A stretch of 64,000 nucleotides of DNA from Brevibacillus thermoruber 423 (GCF_000454065.1 NZ_KE695649.1:370624-434623); one strand, 5' to 3'. Shown: positions 1 to 8,756, counted from the first letter of the stretch. Notes: generated by a model from the sequence alone, not told the origin. Numbers and translations: made by a program.

Positions 1-674
1 TGCTGTTTCCCCCGTTCCAAAAACCGTATCCGCCGCTTTACTTTGGCGGTTCGTCCGATAAGGCGATCAAAGTGGCGGCCGAACATGTGGATGTGTATCT
101 CACATGGGGAGAACCGCCGCAGCAGGTGGCGGAAAAAATCAGGAAGGTGCGCGCGCTGGCGGAAGCGCACGGGCGTACCGTCCGATTTGGCATCCGCCTG
201 CACGTGATCGTCCGGGAAACGGAACGGGAAGCGTGGGACGCCGCCGAGCAGTTGATCAAGCACCTGGATGAGGAGACGATCCGCACGGCGCAGCAAGCGC
301 TCGCCAACTACGACTCCGAAGGCCAAAAGCGGATGATTCGGCTGCACAACGGCAACCGCAGCGATCTGGAGATCAGCCCCAACCTGTGGGCCGGCATCGG
401 TCTGGTCAGAGGCGGGGCGGGGACCGCGCTCGTGGGCGACCCGCAGACCGTCGCCGCCCGCATGCTGGAGTACGCCGAACTCGGCATCGAGACGTTTATC
501 TTTTCCGGCTATCCCCACCTGGAAGAGGCATATCGGGTGGCCGAACTGCTATTCCCGCGTCTGCCCCTGGCGAACCGAACGGAGGCGCCGAACGCCCCCG
601 CCGGTGAAGTCATCGGCAATTACCGCTTTCCCGCGAAAAAAGCCTTGTCCGAGAGCGGGATAGGCAATGGCTGA
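1..674 (+). CDS. ssuD: Alkanesulfonate monooxygenase (SsuD-like), 3' part
   Basis: The left edge cuts this gene. The frame is open from base 3 and ends with TGA at 672-674, giving about 223 C-terminal residues of a family usually near 370-380. The family is the FMNH2-dependent, luciferase-like two-component monooxygenases that release sulfite from C1-C12 alkanesulfonates. The visible part carries the SsuD-type run [11 protein letters not shown] followed by [15 protein letters not shown], typical of sulfonate rather than long-chain alkane enzymes. It lies directly upstream of ssuC and ssuB. The partner NAD(P)H:FMN reductase and the binding protein SsuA are not in the window. Confidence 0.88.
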   Translation, partial: LFPPFQKPYPPLYFGGSSDKAIKVAAEHVDVYLTWGEPPQQVAEKIRKVRALAEAHGRTVRFGIRLHVIVRETEREAWDAAEQLIKHLDEETIRTAQQALANYDSEGQKRMIRLHNGNRSDLEISPNLWAGIGLVRGGAGTALVGDPQTVAARMLEYAELGIETFIFSGYPHLEEAYRVAELLFPRLPLANRTEAPNAPAGEVIGNYRFPAKKALSESGIGNG

Positions 675-704
675 CATCGTCTTTGGTTCGGGAGGAGACT
701 CGCC

Positions 705-1487
705 ATGCGATTTCCGTTGAAGAGCCGCGGCCTGGCGCACGCAATTCCCTGGAGCATTCCGATTCTGGTCATTCTCGTGTGGCAGGTGCTCGGCGACTGG
801 GGGATCATCTCCACGCGCGTTCTGCCGACACCCGTCCATGTGCTGGAGGCGGCGGTGCAGCTGGTTCAGGACGGGGAACTGTTTGACTATACGGCGGCCA
901 GTGCCAAGCGGGCTTTGATCGGCTTTTTGATCGGCGGCAGCCTCGGCTTTTTCCTGGGGCTGATCAACGGGGTGTTTCCCCCTGCCGAAAAGCTGCTGGA
1001 CACATCGGTGCAGATGGTTCGCACGATTCCTCATTTGGCCTTGATCCCGCTGGTGATCCTGTGGTTCGGGATCGGAGAGGAAGCGAAACTGTTTCTCGTC
1101 GCGCTGGGTGTCTTGTTTCCCATTTACGTCAACACCTTTCACGGCATCCGGACGGTGGATCACGGTCTGATCGAAATGGGCAGGGTATACGGGCTGAGAG
1201 GATTCGCGCTGTTCTGGAACATCATTCTTCCGGGGGCGCTTCCCTCCATCCTGGTAGGGGTCCGCTACGCGCTCGGGGTCATGTGGATGTCGCTCATCGT
1301 GGCGGAGACGATCGCTTCCGATTCCGGCATCGGCTATATGGCCACCAATGCCCGTGAGTTCATGCAGATGGACGTCGTCGTGCTGAGCATACTCTTGTAC
1401 GCGCTGTTGGGCAAATTGTCCGACGGCATCGCAAAGGCGATCGAAAGAAGGTGGCTGCAGTGGCATCCGAGCTACAGCAAGCAGTGA
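705..1487 (+). CDS. ssuC: Aliphatic sulfonate ABC transporter permease
   Basis: A 260-residue inner-membrane permease of the BPD_transp_1 superfamily, with about six hydrophobic segments. Its cytoplasmic EAA-type loop is near residues 165-185 (GRVYGLRGFALFWNIILPGA). ATG at 705 follows GGAGGAG with good spacing. Position between SsuD and SsuB supports sulfonate import; sequence alone would not separate it from taurine or nitrate permeases. It is the second gene of the unit and its stop slightly precedes the chosen ssuB start. Confidence 0.9.
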   Translation: MRFPLKSRGLAHAIPWSIPILVILVWQVLGDWGIISTRVLPTPVHVLEAAVQLVQDGELFDYTAASAKRALIGFLIGGSLGFFLGLINGVFPPAEKLLDTSVQMVRTIPHLALIPLVILWFGIGEEAKLFLVALGVLFPIYVNTFHGIRTVDHGLIEMGRVYGLRGFALFWNIILPGALPSILVGVRYALGVMWMSLIVAETIASDSGIGYMATNAREFMQMDVVVLSILLYALLGKLSDGIAKAIERRWLQWHPSYSKQ

Positions 1488-1507
1488 TCCGGCGTGGGGG
1501 TGATGGT

Positions 1508-2281
1508 ATGAATGCGGGCTGCGGCATGTCTCTCGATGTGCAGGAGGTGGGCAAAGCCTTTGGCGCCACCCGGGTGCTGCAGCAGGTGCGGCTGGCGATG
1601 CAGCCCGGCGAATTTGTCGCCGTCGTCGGGCGGAGCGGATGCGGGAAAAGCACGCTGCTGCGGATGATTGCCGGTCTGGACCAGCCGACGGAAGGGCAGA
1701 TTTACGTGGATCGCCAGCCCCTCCACGGCATTCACGCAGAGGTTCGCATCATGTTTCAGGACGCGAGGCTGCTCCCCTGGAAGAAGGTCATCGACAACGT
1801 GGCGGTCGGGATCAGAGCGGGAGCGAGGCGGACGGCGGAGGAAGCGCTGCGGCTCGTCGGTCTGTCCGAACGCGCCGGTGAGTGGCCCCGCGTCCTGTCG
1901 GGCGGACAGCGGCAGCGTGTCGCGCTGGCCCGCGCCTTGGCGGGAGAGCCCCGGCTGCTCCTGCTGGATGAGCCGTTGGGGGCGCTGGATGCGCTGACCC
2001 GGATCGAGATGCAGCGGCTGATCGAAAAGCTGTGGCTGGAACAGGGATTCTCCGCCATTTTGGTGACGCACGACGTGAGCGAAGCGGTCGCCCTGGCCGA
2101 CCGCGTGGTTCTCCTGGAAGAGGGAAAAGTGGCGATGGACATCAAGATCAACCTGGCCAGGCCCCGGGTGAAGGACAACGGTTTTGCCCACTATGAGCGG
2201 GTGATTCTGGACAGAATCCTGGGCACGCGGGAAGAGGAGCCGTTTGTCGCCAAAAAACAAGCGCATTCCTACTCGATCTGA
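1508..2281 (+). CDS. ssuB: Aliphatic sulfonate ABC transporter ATPase
   Basis: ATP-binding subunit of 257 residues powering sulfonate uptake. Visible motifs are Walker A GRSGCGKST at residues 41-49, signature LSGGQRQR at 130-137 and Walker B LLLLDEP at 150-156. ATG 1508 has a GGGGGTGA stretch upstream; an in-frame GTG at 1451 overlapping ssuC is possible but has poor spacing. A terminator follows at 2322, so the ssuD-C-B unit ends here. The last 40 residues are not conserved-looking. Confidence 0.9.
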   Translation: MNAGCGMSLDVQEVGKAFGATRVLQQVRLAMQPGEFVAVVGRSGCGKSTLLRMIAGLDQPTEGQIYVDRQPLHGIHAEVRIMFQDARLLPWKKVIDNVAVGIRAGARRTAEEALRLVGLSERAGEWPRVLSGGQRQRVALARALAGEPRLLLLDEPLGALDALTRIEMQRLIEKLWLEQGFSAILVTHDVSEAVALADRVVLLEEGKVAMDIKINLARPRVKDNGFAHYERVILDRILGTREEEPFVAKKQAHSYSI

Positions 2282-2321
2282 GCATGGATCCTGTACGCAT
2301 GGCCGGAACCGGATGCGAAAA

Positions 2322-2351
2322 GCCGGCTTTCGCCAGGAAGGCCGGTTTTTT
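2322..2351 (+). terminator. Intrinsic terminator after ssuB
   Basis: CCGGCT at 2323-2328 pairs with GGCCGG at 2340-2345, with one G-T pair, followed by six T. It lies 40 bases after the ssuB stop. Confidence 0.75.
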
Positions 2352-2384
2352 CATGTCAATCTGGTTTCGTTTGTGATACCAGAA

Positions 2385-2544
2385 AAGTGTATGTAGGGTA
2401 CATGTATTTGCGTAAACGGCTAAAGGGCCAAGAGCGTTGCCGCGCTCCGGCCCTGCACAATAGACGTTCCCCACAAGGGGGCGGCTCTACTGCAGAAGAG
2501 AGTAGATCACCAAGCTGCCAGGCTCAAGGGTGATCTGCTTTTTT
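2385..2544 (+). ncRNA. Candidate structured RNA with its own terminator
   Basis: There is no convincing gene here. The stretch holds an ATGTA-GGG-TACAT dyad (2389-2401), then a strong nested hairpin (AGGGCC 2424-2429 with GGCCCT 2449-2454, inner GAGCG/CGCTC), then CCCC-ACAA-GGGG. It ends in a textbook terminator: GTAGATCACC 2502-2511 pairs with GGTGATCTGC 2529-2538, followed by six T. The preceding terminator at 2322-2351 closes the ssu unit, so this one ends a separate transcript. It could be a small RNA or an attenuated leader for the small genes beyond. No known RNA family is recognised. Confidence 0.4.
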
Positions 2545-2696
2545 CTGCCGATGTTCAGGGATGTAAAAAATGGAAAATTCGTCAGCGGGGAACCGTAAAC
2601 GGAAAATCCGCATGAGACGAAGAGGTCTTTGCCCCTTCTTAATCTCCTTTTTACAAGGAGAACAAAACCCTAATAGAGAAATTTGTAGACAATGCC

Positions 2697-2894
2697 ATGT
2701 TGCGGGGGTCCCACCAAGATTTTCTTGGAGCCATCGCAGAACGGTTGACAAAGGAGAATGATCGTTTGTCCCACTGCTCCCTGGGTACAGCTCTCAAAAA
2801 AACGCTCGATGGAATCGAAGCAGCTACCATTCGTCATGTTCCGAATGCCTTTATGACTGTACTGGAGAGCGAAGGAAGGTATTCTCCCTTCTAG
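2697..2894 (+). CDS. Possible small protein, unrecognised
   Basis: A 65-residue open frame, mostly charged and helical in appearance, with an in-frame extension upstream of the ATG. No good ribosome binding site precedes the ATG at 2697. It ends 26 bases before the better-supported small membrane gene at 2921 and could be a decayed or genuine partner of it. The stretch from 2545 to 2696 shows nothing else. Confidence 0.25.
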   Translation: MLRGSHQDFLGAIAERLTKENDRLSHCSLGTALKKTLDGIEAATIRHVPNAFMTVLESEGRYSPF

Positions 2895-2920
2895 TCGGTT
2901 TTGGGAAAGGAGGGGCTGTA

Positions 2921-3088
2921 TTGGCCAAGAAGATACTCCATCTGTTTTTAGTGGTGATGTTCACAATCATTATCTGCGTTCTCGCACACACCGTGTCATA
3001 TGTGAAGAATGACCCGATTTCGGGTCTATTGGCGTTACTGTCAGCGATCCTTTTGGTTCATCTGCTTTTCGGGAACAACAAAGGTTGA
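2921..3088 (+). CDS. Small two-segment membrane protein
   Basis: A 55-residue protein with a TTG start preceded by GGAAAGGAGGGG at ideal spacing, which is what identifies it. Two hydrophobic segments, about residues 5-27 and 34-50, flank a short polar turn (KNDP), and it ends in a basic tail. A terminator follows at 3242. The function is unknown; small membrane proteins of this shape have many roles, and nothing nearby narrows it. The base composition is less GC-rich than its neighbours. Confidence 0.55.
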   Translation: MAKKILHLFLVVMFTIIICVLAHTVSYVKNDPISGLLALLSAILLVHLLFGNNKG

Positions 3089-3241
3089 ACCAGGAGATGT
3101 GAATGGCCGCACGAGCAATTTACATTGTGTTCGGTCGAGGGATCGTCCGCTGTCTATTCGACGTTCCGATCTCAACAACGTAGGAGAGATCATTAGCTGC
3201 AACCCCGGCTGCATGCGAAGGAGCACCGGACATGTCAATGC

Positions 3242-3276
3242 AAAAGCAGCGCATCCAACGATGATGCGCTGCTTTT
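3242..3276 (+). terminator. Intrinsic terminator
   Basis: AAAAGCAGCGCATC at 3242-3255 pairs perfectly with GATGCGCTGCTTTT at 3263-3276. It is the likely 3' end of the transcript carrying the small membrane gene. The remaining 3089-3241 holds nothing I can call. Confidence 0.8.
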
Positions 3277-3340
3277 ACCTATTGCTGTTTTTCGGACTCA
3301 AAAGCATTTGAATTCAGATACAGCCGGTGGAAAACAGACT

Positions 3341-3377
3341 GGCACAGCGTCCCAGCAGCGGGAACGCTGTGCCTTTT
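3341..3377. terminator. Hairpin at the 3' side of the L,D-transpeptidase gene
   Basis: GGCACAGCGT at 3341-3350 pairs with ACGCTGTGCC at 3364-3373. Four T follow on the plus strand and a weaker T-bearing tail on the minus strand, so it can serve the minus-strand gene ending at 3395. Confidence 0.6.
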
Positions 3378-3394
3378 GTCTGTCCTGCGTGCTG

Positions 3395-3760
3395 CTACGG
3401 GCGAATCCTCACCGGCGTTCCGATGGGCACCCGTTTGGCCAGGTACTCCACGTCCCGGTTGTGCATGCGGATGCAGCCGTGAGAGACGTACTTGCCGATC
3501 GAGGCCGGATTGTTGGTGCCGTGTATGCCGTAATGAGGCCTGCTCAGCCCCAGCCAGTAGGTGCCGAACACGCTGAGCGGGCCGCCCGGGTAGGAGTTCG
3601 GGTACGGGACTTTGTTGATGATGGTAAAGTCGCCGCGCGGCGTGGCTGTGGCGATTTTGCCCAACCCGACGGGAAACGAGCGGACCAGGCGCTGACCGTC
3701 GTACAGATTCAGCCGCAGCCTGGAGATGGAAATGCGGATGTGGTACGGGATGATCTTCAC
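3395..3760 (-). CDS. L,D-transpeptidase (YkuD domain)
   Basis: A 121-residue single-domain YkuD protein. It would form 3-3 cross-links in peptidoglycan or attach to it. The catalytic motif is intact: HG-x14-16-S-HGCIRM, seen as IHGTNN then SHGCIRMHN near residues 79-101. There is no LysM domain or signal peptide, unlike secreted relatives. The start is odd: the GTG at 3760 abuts AGGAGG with no spacing, so initiation may be elsewhere or at a rare codon. Confidence 0.85.
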   Translation of the reverse strand: MKIIPYHIRISISRLRLNLYDGQRLVRSFPVGLGKIATATPRGDFTIINKVPYPNSYPGGPLSVFGTYWLGLSRPHYGIHGTNNPASIGKYVSHGCIRMHNRDVEYLAKRVPIGTPVRIRP

Positions 3761-3901
3761 CTCCTCGGCCGGTGGTGCTGCGTTGTTTTCATCCTATGCA
3801 GCCGCACCGTTCCCGTCCTTTGGGAGGGGAAACGAGGTTTTGCGAGAAAACGCATCCGGCAGGACGGCTGGCGCGCTGTCCGCCTGATGCGTTTTGTCGT
3901 G

Positions 3902-4501
3902 TCAGGTAGAGGTTCCCGTGTAGAGTTGCTGCAGCTCAAGCTGATCGGCAACAGGCCACTGTCCGATGCGCTCGTACGCCTGCTCGCTGATCGGCAGCAG
4001 AGTGACCGGCAGGCCGTACTGTTCCATCATTTCCTTGGCAAACACCGCATCGGAGACGAACCAGCAGCCGATCTGCTTTTGTGTGCCATCCTTGAACGTA
4101 AACCGCATATACACTTCTGCCGTATCCGCTTTTTTTCCCGTGAGGCCGACCCCGATTTCGGTCTTTTGGACCTGGTTCCAGGCGTAGAGCGTTTCCCTGC
4201 CGAAGAACGGGTTCAGATGGACACCCTCGCGATCCACATACGCATAGGTGTTCATGGTCAGCCAGAGAAAGAGGATCGTCACCCCGCCCAGGATCAGTTT
4301 GACGCCCTTTTTTACGACAAAGGCGGGCAGAATGAAGAGGCCCGCCAGACAGGCGAGCAGCAGCGACATGTGGGACATCAGCCACGTCTGTTCCGGGTAG
4401 ACGAACAGCCATTTCAACACCGCCATGAACACGGGGAGCAGCAAGATGCCCAACAGGGAGAGCGGCAGGCCAATCTTGAGCGATCGTTTTGTCCAGGCCA
4501 C
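3902..4501 (-). CDS. Membrane protein of unknown function
   Basis: 199 residues. Three or four hydrophobic segments fill the first 100 residues (about 10-30, 40-60 and 70-92). A soluble beta-rich C-terminal half follows, resembling PH-like or DUF-type domains of small Gram-positive membrane proteins. I do not recognise the family. It is transcribed alone, leftward, upstream of the L,D-transpeptidase gene, with about 140 bases between them. Confidence 0.6.
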   Translation of the reverse strand: MAWTKRSLKIGLPLSLLGILLLPVFMAVLKWLFVYPEQTWLMSHMSLLLACLAGLFILPAFVVKKGVKLILGGVTILFLWLTMNTYAYVDREGVHLNPFFGRETLYAWNQVQKTEIGVGLTGKKADTAEVYMRFTFKDGTQKQIGCWFVSDAVFAKEMMEQYGLPVTLLPISEQAYERIGQWPVADQLELQQLYTGTST

Positions 4502-5006
4502 TGTCTTTTCCCACCTTTTGGTTTGATTTCCACTAGTTTATACGCCGCTGCGTGACGGCGGTTTCAACGCGGGTTCCCGGTCGATGCGACCAGCCAAGCC
4601 CCACCCGGCGCAGCAGGGAGGACAGGAGTCAACGTTTTTACCAGGAATGAACACAGTAGGATATGGAAGGATCTTTTTGGATGAGACTGGTAATTCCAGG
4701 TAACGGCGGCTGAGCGGGCCTGATGCGTGAATATCCGGGATTACCGGGGATGAGGCAGGGGCGGGAGTATGGTAACATGAACCCCATGTTCGAGAACGCC
4801 AAAATGGCAAAAGGAGCGTGCCGTATCATCATCCAACCACATACGGGCCTAGTTCCGTTGATGACGGAAACGGGGGAACCATCTTCTGGGGTTAATTCTG
4901 TTCCAAACAGAAGGGATGCTTCTGCCATCCTACCCGTCAGCTAACCTCGTCGGCTAAAGCAGATCGATTTTACTCGTACACGACATCCGCTTGTGTTGCA
5001 TGCAGA
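4502..5006. other. Non-coding gap with many small hairpins
   Basis: No supported gene. Overlapping open frames exist on both strands at 4638-4944, but they lack ribosome binding sites, and the plus frame is broken by a TGA near 4711. The stretch is unusually rich in short dyads, for example TTCTGTT-CCA-AACAGAA at 4895-4911 and TTCCGT/ACGGAA near 4855-4871. It may be a decayed repeat or an RNA-bearing element; I cannot name it. Confidence 0.3.
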
Positions 5007-5144
5007 GGGCTGTCCGGCACCCGTTCGGGCAGTCCCCCTGTACCCACGTCAGGTTTTCCGTTTTGTTTGCAGGAAAACAGTCGGCGCATTCGCTTTCCGT
5101 CTGGAACGGCCCTCCAGTTGCGGAAGCAGTGCGCCGATTTTTTT
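5007..5144 (+). promoter_or_regulatory. Structured leader with terminator before the ectoine operon
   Basis: Three stems stand in series: a G-rich/C-rich stem at 5007-5038, GTTTTCC 5053-5059 with GGAAAAC 5072-5078, and a long compound hairpin. In the last, CGGCGCA 5082-5088 pairs with TGCGCCG 5130-5136, inside it GCTTTCCG 5092-5099 pairs with CGGAAGC 5121-5127, and CTGGA 5101-5105 pairs with TCCAG 5113-5117. Seven T follow at 5138-5144, 31 bases before ehuB. No plus-strand gene lies upstream to need a terminator, so attenuation of ehuB is the simplest reading. Confidence 0.5.
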
Positions 5145-5175
5145 CTATCCGTTGACGAAGAAAGGAGAGGTGCGA

Positions 5176-6075
5176 ATGAACAGGAGAAGAACGTGGGCAG
5201 CCGCTTGGACGGCGCTGTTGTCTGCCGCACTGCTGGCGGCGGGATGCGCCCAGCAGCAGGCCGCCTCGCCCCGCGCGGGGGAAGCGGCGGAAACCACGCT
5301 GGAAAAGGCGAAGCGTCAAGGTTTTGTCACGGTCGGGTTCGCCAACGAGAAGCCGTACGCCTACGCCACGCCTGACGGCAAACTGACCGGGGAAGCGGTG
5401 GAAGTGGCGCGGGTGATCCTGAAGCGGCTGGGCATCCCTGAGATCAACGGGGTGCTTACCGAGTTCGGGTCGCTGATTCCCGGTCTGAAGGCAAAGCGTT
5501 TTGACGTCATCACCGCGGGCATGTACATCACGCCGCAGCGGGCGCAGGAAGTGGCCTTCGCCAACCCGGAGTACGGCATCGGGGAGGCGCTGGCGGTCAA
5601 GAAGGGGAACCCGCTCAACCTGCGCAGCTACCCGGACATCGCGGCCCAACCGCAAGCGAGGGTGGCCGTGATGAGCGGAGCGATTGAGATGGAGTACCTG
5701 CAGCAGTCGGGCGTGAAGCCTTCGCAGATGGTGGTGGTGCCCGATCAGCCGTCCGCCGTTGCGGCACTGCAGGCGGGGCGGGCGGACGCGATCACGATGA
5801 CGGGTCCCTCTCTGCAGGCCGTGCTGGACAGCGCCAAGGACCCCGAACTGGAGAGGGTCATGGATTTCGTGCAGCCGGTCATCGACGGCAAAAGCGTCCG
5901 CGGGTACGGCGCGGCCGCCTTCCGCAAAGAGGACCAGGATTTCGTCGACGCGTACAACCGCGAGCTGCAAAAGCTGAAGGAGTCGGGCGAGCTGCTGCAC
6001 ATCCTGGAGCCGTTTGGCTTCACGGAGCAGGAGCTGCCGGGGGAGGAAACGGCGGCGGAGCTGTCGCGGCCCTGA
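5176..6075 (+). CDS. ehuB: Ectoine/hydroxyectoine-binding lipoprotein
   Basis: A 299-residue extracellular solute-binding lipoprotein of the polar amino acid (SBP_bac_3) family. The lipobox LLAAGC puts the lipidated cysteine at residue 24. The body has the family's EAVEVARVILKRLGI and GLKAKRFDVITAGMYIT segments. ATG 5176 follows AAAGGAGAGG. Polar amino acid binding proteins share this fold; the ectoine assignment rests on the two permeases and ATPase followed without break by ectABCD, the ehu arrangement. It is first in the operon and lies behind the leader terminator. Confidence 0.88.
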   Translation: MNRRRTWAAAWTALLSAALLAAGCAQQQAASPRAGEAAETTLEKAKRQGFVTVGFANEKPYAYATPDGKLTGEAVEVARVILKRLGIPEINGVLTEFGSLIPGLKAKRFDVITAGMYITPQRAQEVAFANPEYGIGEALAVKKGNPLNLRSYPDIAAQPQARVAVMSGAIEMEYLQQSGVKPSQMVVVPDQPSAVAALQAGRADAITMTGPSLQAVLDSAKDPELERVMDFVQPVIDGKSVRGYGAAAFRKEDQDFVDAYNRELQKLKESGELLHILEPFGFTEQELPGEETAAELSRP

Positions 6076-6110
6076 GCCGATTTCGTTCAAACGAAAGGAT
6101 GTGATGGAAC

Positions 6111-6758
6111 GTGTCCCTGTTTGATCTATTTCCCTCGCTTGCAAAAGGAGCCGCCCTGACCGTGGAAGTCACCGTCCTGTCCGCGCTCGTCGCTTTCGCG
6201 GCATCGTTTCTGGCCGGATTCGGGCGCCTCTCCAGGCGGAAAAGCGTTCGTGCGCTGACCGCCGTCTACGTGGAGGTGTTTCGCGGCACCTCGCTCTTGG
6301 TTCAGTTGTTCTGGCTGTATTACGCGCTGCCGCTGTTGGGAGTGGAGCTGCCTCCGCTGGCGGCGGGGGTGATCGCCTTGGGACTCAACCACGGCGCCTA
6401 CGGCTCGGAAGTGGTGAGAAGCGCCGTCCTGGCCGTCCCCAGAGGGCAGACGGAAGCGGCCATCGCCCTGAACATGACGCCGTGGCAGCGGATGCGGCGG
6501 GTGATCCTGCCGCAGGCGTTTGTCATGATGATTCCGTCCTTCGGCAATCTGCTGATCGAGCTGTTGAAGGGAACCTCCCTGATCTCGCTGATCACACTGG
6601 CCGATCTCACCTTTCAGGGGATGGTGCTGCGCACGTTTGACGCGTCCCGAACCTTCGAAATATTCGCGCTCGTTCTGGTCGTCTACTTTGCCCTGGCGTA
6701 CCCGCTGACGCTGGGCATGCGCGGGCTGGAGCGGCGTCTGACGGCGGGGAGGGTGTAA
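6111..6758 (+). CDS. ehuC: Ectoine ABC transporter permease EhuC
   Basis: A 215-residue permease of the His/Glu/Gln type with about five membrane segments. The N-terminal region has VEVFRGTSLLVQLFWLYYALP, the usual polar amino acid permease hallmark, and the EAA loop is near residues 115-140. The GTG start at 6111 has GAAAGGATG upstream at slightly long spacing. It pairs with EhuD as a heterodimeric channel. Confidence 0.88.
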   Translation: MSLFDLFPSLAKGAALTVEVTVLSALVAFAASFLAGFGRLSRRKSVRALTAVYVEVFRGTSLLVQLFWLYYALPLLGVELPPLAAGVIALGLNHGAYGSEVVRSAVLAVPRGQTEAAIALNMTPWQRMRRVILPQAFVMMIPSFGNLLIELLKGTSLISLITLADLTFQGMVLRTFDASRTFEIFALVLVVYFALAYPLTLGMRGLERRLTAGRV

Positions 6759-6761
6759 GCC

Positions 6762-7412
6762 GTGTGGAGCTGGCCGTTTGCGTGGCAGATTGCGCCTGAG
6801 CTGTTGAGAGCCGTACAGACGACCATTGCCGCTACCCTGGCCGGCTTTGCCCTCGCGCTTGTCGGCGGACTGCTGCTGGCGTTCGCGCGGCGGGCGAAGC
6901 CGAGGGGCGTGTCTCTCGCCGCGGCGGGCGTCATCGAGTTCGTTCGCAGCACGCCGCTCCTGGTCCAACTGTACGTGCTCTTCTACGGTCTCCCCTCGGC
7001 AGGCATTTCCCTGCCGCCGTTTGCGGCAGGCGTCCTGGGATTGGGCATTCACTACAGCGCCTACCTGGCTGAAGTGTACCGTTCGGGAATTGAGTCCGTT
7101 CCCCGGGGACAGTGGGAGGCGGCGACAGCGCTGAACTTTTCCAGACGACAGACGTGGACGCGCATCATCCTTCCCCAGGCGATCCGCCCGATCATACCGG
7201 TGCTGGGCAACTACCTGATCGTCATGTTCAAGGAAACGCCGGTGCTGTCGGCCATCACTCTGGTGGAAATGCTGATGACCGCCAAGATGATCGGTTCGGC
7301 CTCGTTTCGCTACCTGGAGGCCTTTACGCTGGCAGGGATGCTGTTTTTCCTGCTCAGCTACGCCTCCTCCCTGCTGATTCGCAGGCTGGAGAGCAAACTG
7401 ACACAGCGGTAA
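6762..7412 (+). CDS. ehuD: Ectoine ABC transporter permease EhuD
   Basis: A 216-residue second permease subunit, homologous to EhuC in layout: FVRSTPLLVQLYVLFYGLP near residue 60 and the EAA loop near 120-145. GTG start at 6762, three bases after the ehuC stop, with GGGGAGGG inside the ehuC end, so translation is probably coupled. Confidence 0.88.
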   Translation: MWSWPFAWQIAPELLRAVQTTIAATLAGFALALVGGLLLAFARRAKPRGVSLAAAGVIEFVRSTPLLVQLYVLFYGLPSAGISLPPFAAGVLGLGIHYSAYLAEVYRSGIESVPRGQWEAATALNFSRRQTWTRIILPQAIRPIIPVLGNYLIVMFKETPVLSAITLVEMLMTAKMIGSASFRYLEAFTLAGMLFFLLSYASSLLIRRLESKLTQR

Positions 7413-7427
7413 AAGGAGGGGAGTGGC

Positions 7428-8240
7428 ATGAACAACACCCGGCAGACCGCCGATCCCATCGTCCGGTACCGCAGCATAAGCAAGACGTTTGGCGACCTGA
7501 CGATTCTGCACGAGATTGACCTGGACATCGCGCCCGCAGAAAAGGTGGCCGTGATCGGTCCGAGCGGTTCCGGCAAGACGACGCTGGCCCGCCTGCTGAT
7601 GACGCTGGAAGAACCCACTTCCGGGACGATCGAGGTGAACGGTGAGCTCTTGTGGCACAAGCGGGTGAACGGCCGGCTCGTGCGGGCGGATGAGCGGCAT
7701 CTGCACAAGATGCGCGGAAACATCGGGATGGTGTTTCAGCACTTCAACCTGTTTCCGCACATGAACATCCTGCGCAACGTGACGGAGGCCCCCATCCACG
7801 TCCTCGGGCTGCCCCGGGAGGAAGCGGTGGAGCGGGCGGTGACGATGCTGGAAAAAGTGGGACTGGGCGACAAGCTGGAGGCGTATCCCTCCCACCTGTC
7901 CGGCGGGCAGAAGCAGCGGGTGGCGATCGCCCGGGCGCTGGTGATGCGGCCCAGCGTGATGCTGTTCGACGAAGTGACGTCCGCCCTCGACCCCGAACTG
8001 GTCGGGGAAGTGCTCGCGGTGATCAAGGAGATTGCGCGGGAAGGGGAGATGGCGATGATGCTGATCACGCATGAGATGGACTTCGCCCGCGACGTGGCCG
8101 ACCGCGTCATCTTCACGGACGGGGGCACGATCGTCGAGGAAGGGTCTCCCGAACAAATCTTCCACGATCCGCAAAGCCCCCGGCTGCAGGCCTTTTTGAG
8201 CCGCTTTCGGGCCGGATCGGGAAAGGAGGTGATGAGGTGA
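7428..8240 (+). CDS. ehuA: Ectoine ABC transporter ATPase EhuA
   Basis: A 270-residue ATPase of the polar amino acid transporter class. Walker [10 protein letters not shown] is near residue 45, Q-loop [10 protein letters not shown] near 103, signature LSGGQKQR near 155 and Walker [13 protein letters not shown] near 180. An insertion of about 12 residues after the first helix ([19 protein letters not shown]) is characteristic of EhuA-like subunits. AAAAGGAGGGG precedes the ATG. The stop TGA overlaps the GTG of ectA. Confidence 0.9.
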   Translation: MNNTRQTADPIVRYRSISKTFGDLTILHEIDLDIAPAEKVAVIGPSGSGKTTLARLLMTLEEPTSGTIEVNGELLWHKRVNGRLVRADERHLHKMRGNIGMVFQHFNLFPHMNILRNVTEAPIHVLGLPREEAVERAVTMLEKVGLGDKLEAYPSHLSGGQKQRVAIARALVMRPSVMLFDEVTSALDPELVGEVLAVIKEIAREGEMAMMLITHEMDFARDVADRVIFTDGGTIVEEGSPEQIFHDPQSPRLQAFLSRFRAGSGKEVMR

Positions 8241-8746
8241 AATCGACAACCGGCCGGCGCATCGCCATGCGAAAGCCGAGCGAAGCGGACGGCGCCGCCA
8301 TGTGGAAGCTGGCGCGCGACTCCGGCGTGCTGGAGCTGAACTCCGCCTACGCCTATCTGATGTGCGGCAAGTTCTTCGCCGACACGTGCGTGATTGCGGA
8401 AGCGGAAGGGGAGGCGGTCGGATTCGTCACGGCGTTCCGTCCCCCCGCCAGGCCCGACACCGTGTTTGTCTGGCAGATCGCGGTCAGCCAGTCGCAGCGG
8501 GGACAGGGGATCGGCAGCCGGATGATCCGGGAACTGCTGAAGCGCGACGCATGCCGGAACACGCGGTATCTGGAAGCGACCGTCTCGCCGTCAAACGCGG
8601 CATCCGCCGCCCTTTTCCGCAAGGCGGCCGAGGAGCTGAAGACGGGCTGCGAGGTGCGGGAGTGCTTCCCTGCCCGCCTGTTTCCGGGGAGCGTACACGA
8701 ACCGGAGTGGACGTTTTGCATCGGGCCCATCCCAACCAAACGATAG
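8237..8746 (+). CDS. ectA: Diaminobutyrate acetyltransferase
   Basis: A 169-residue GNAT-fold enzyme that transfers acetyl from acetyl-CoA to the gamma-amino group of L-2,4-diaminobutyrate. The acetyl-CoA binding loop [11 protein letters not shown] is near residues 87-97. Family features [14 protein letters not shown] (about 34-47) and [14 protein letters not shown] (about 115-128) match EctA closely. GTG start within GTGA shared with the ehuA stop and a perfect AAAGGAGGTGATG before it show tight coupling of uptake and synthesis genes. Confidence 0.95.
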   Translation: MKSTTGRRIAMRKPSEADGAAMWKLARDSGVLELNSAYAYLMCGKFFADTCVIAEAEGEAVGFVTAFRPPARPDTVFVWQIAVSQSQRGQGIGSRMIRELLKRDACRNTRYLEATVSPSNAASAALFRKAAEELKTGCEVRECFPARLFPGSVHEPEWTFCIGPIPTKR

Positions 8747-8756
8747 GAGGTTGTGC

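Noticed and set aside
6126..8249. 707-codon minus-strand open frame under ehuC-ehuD-ehuA
   Set aside because: Low-complexity Arg/His/Gln-rich translation antisense to three clear genes; a GC-bias shadow.
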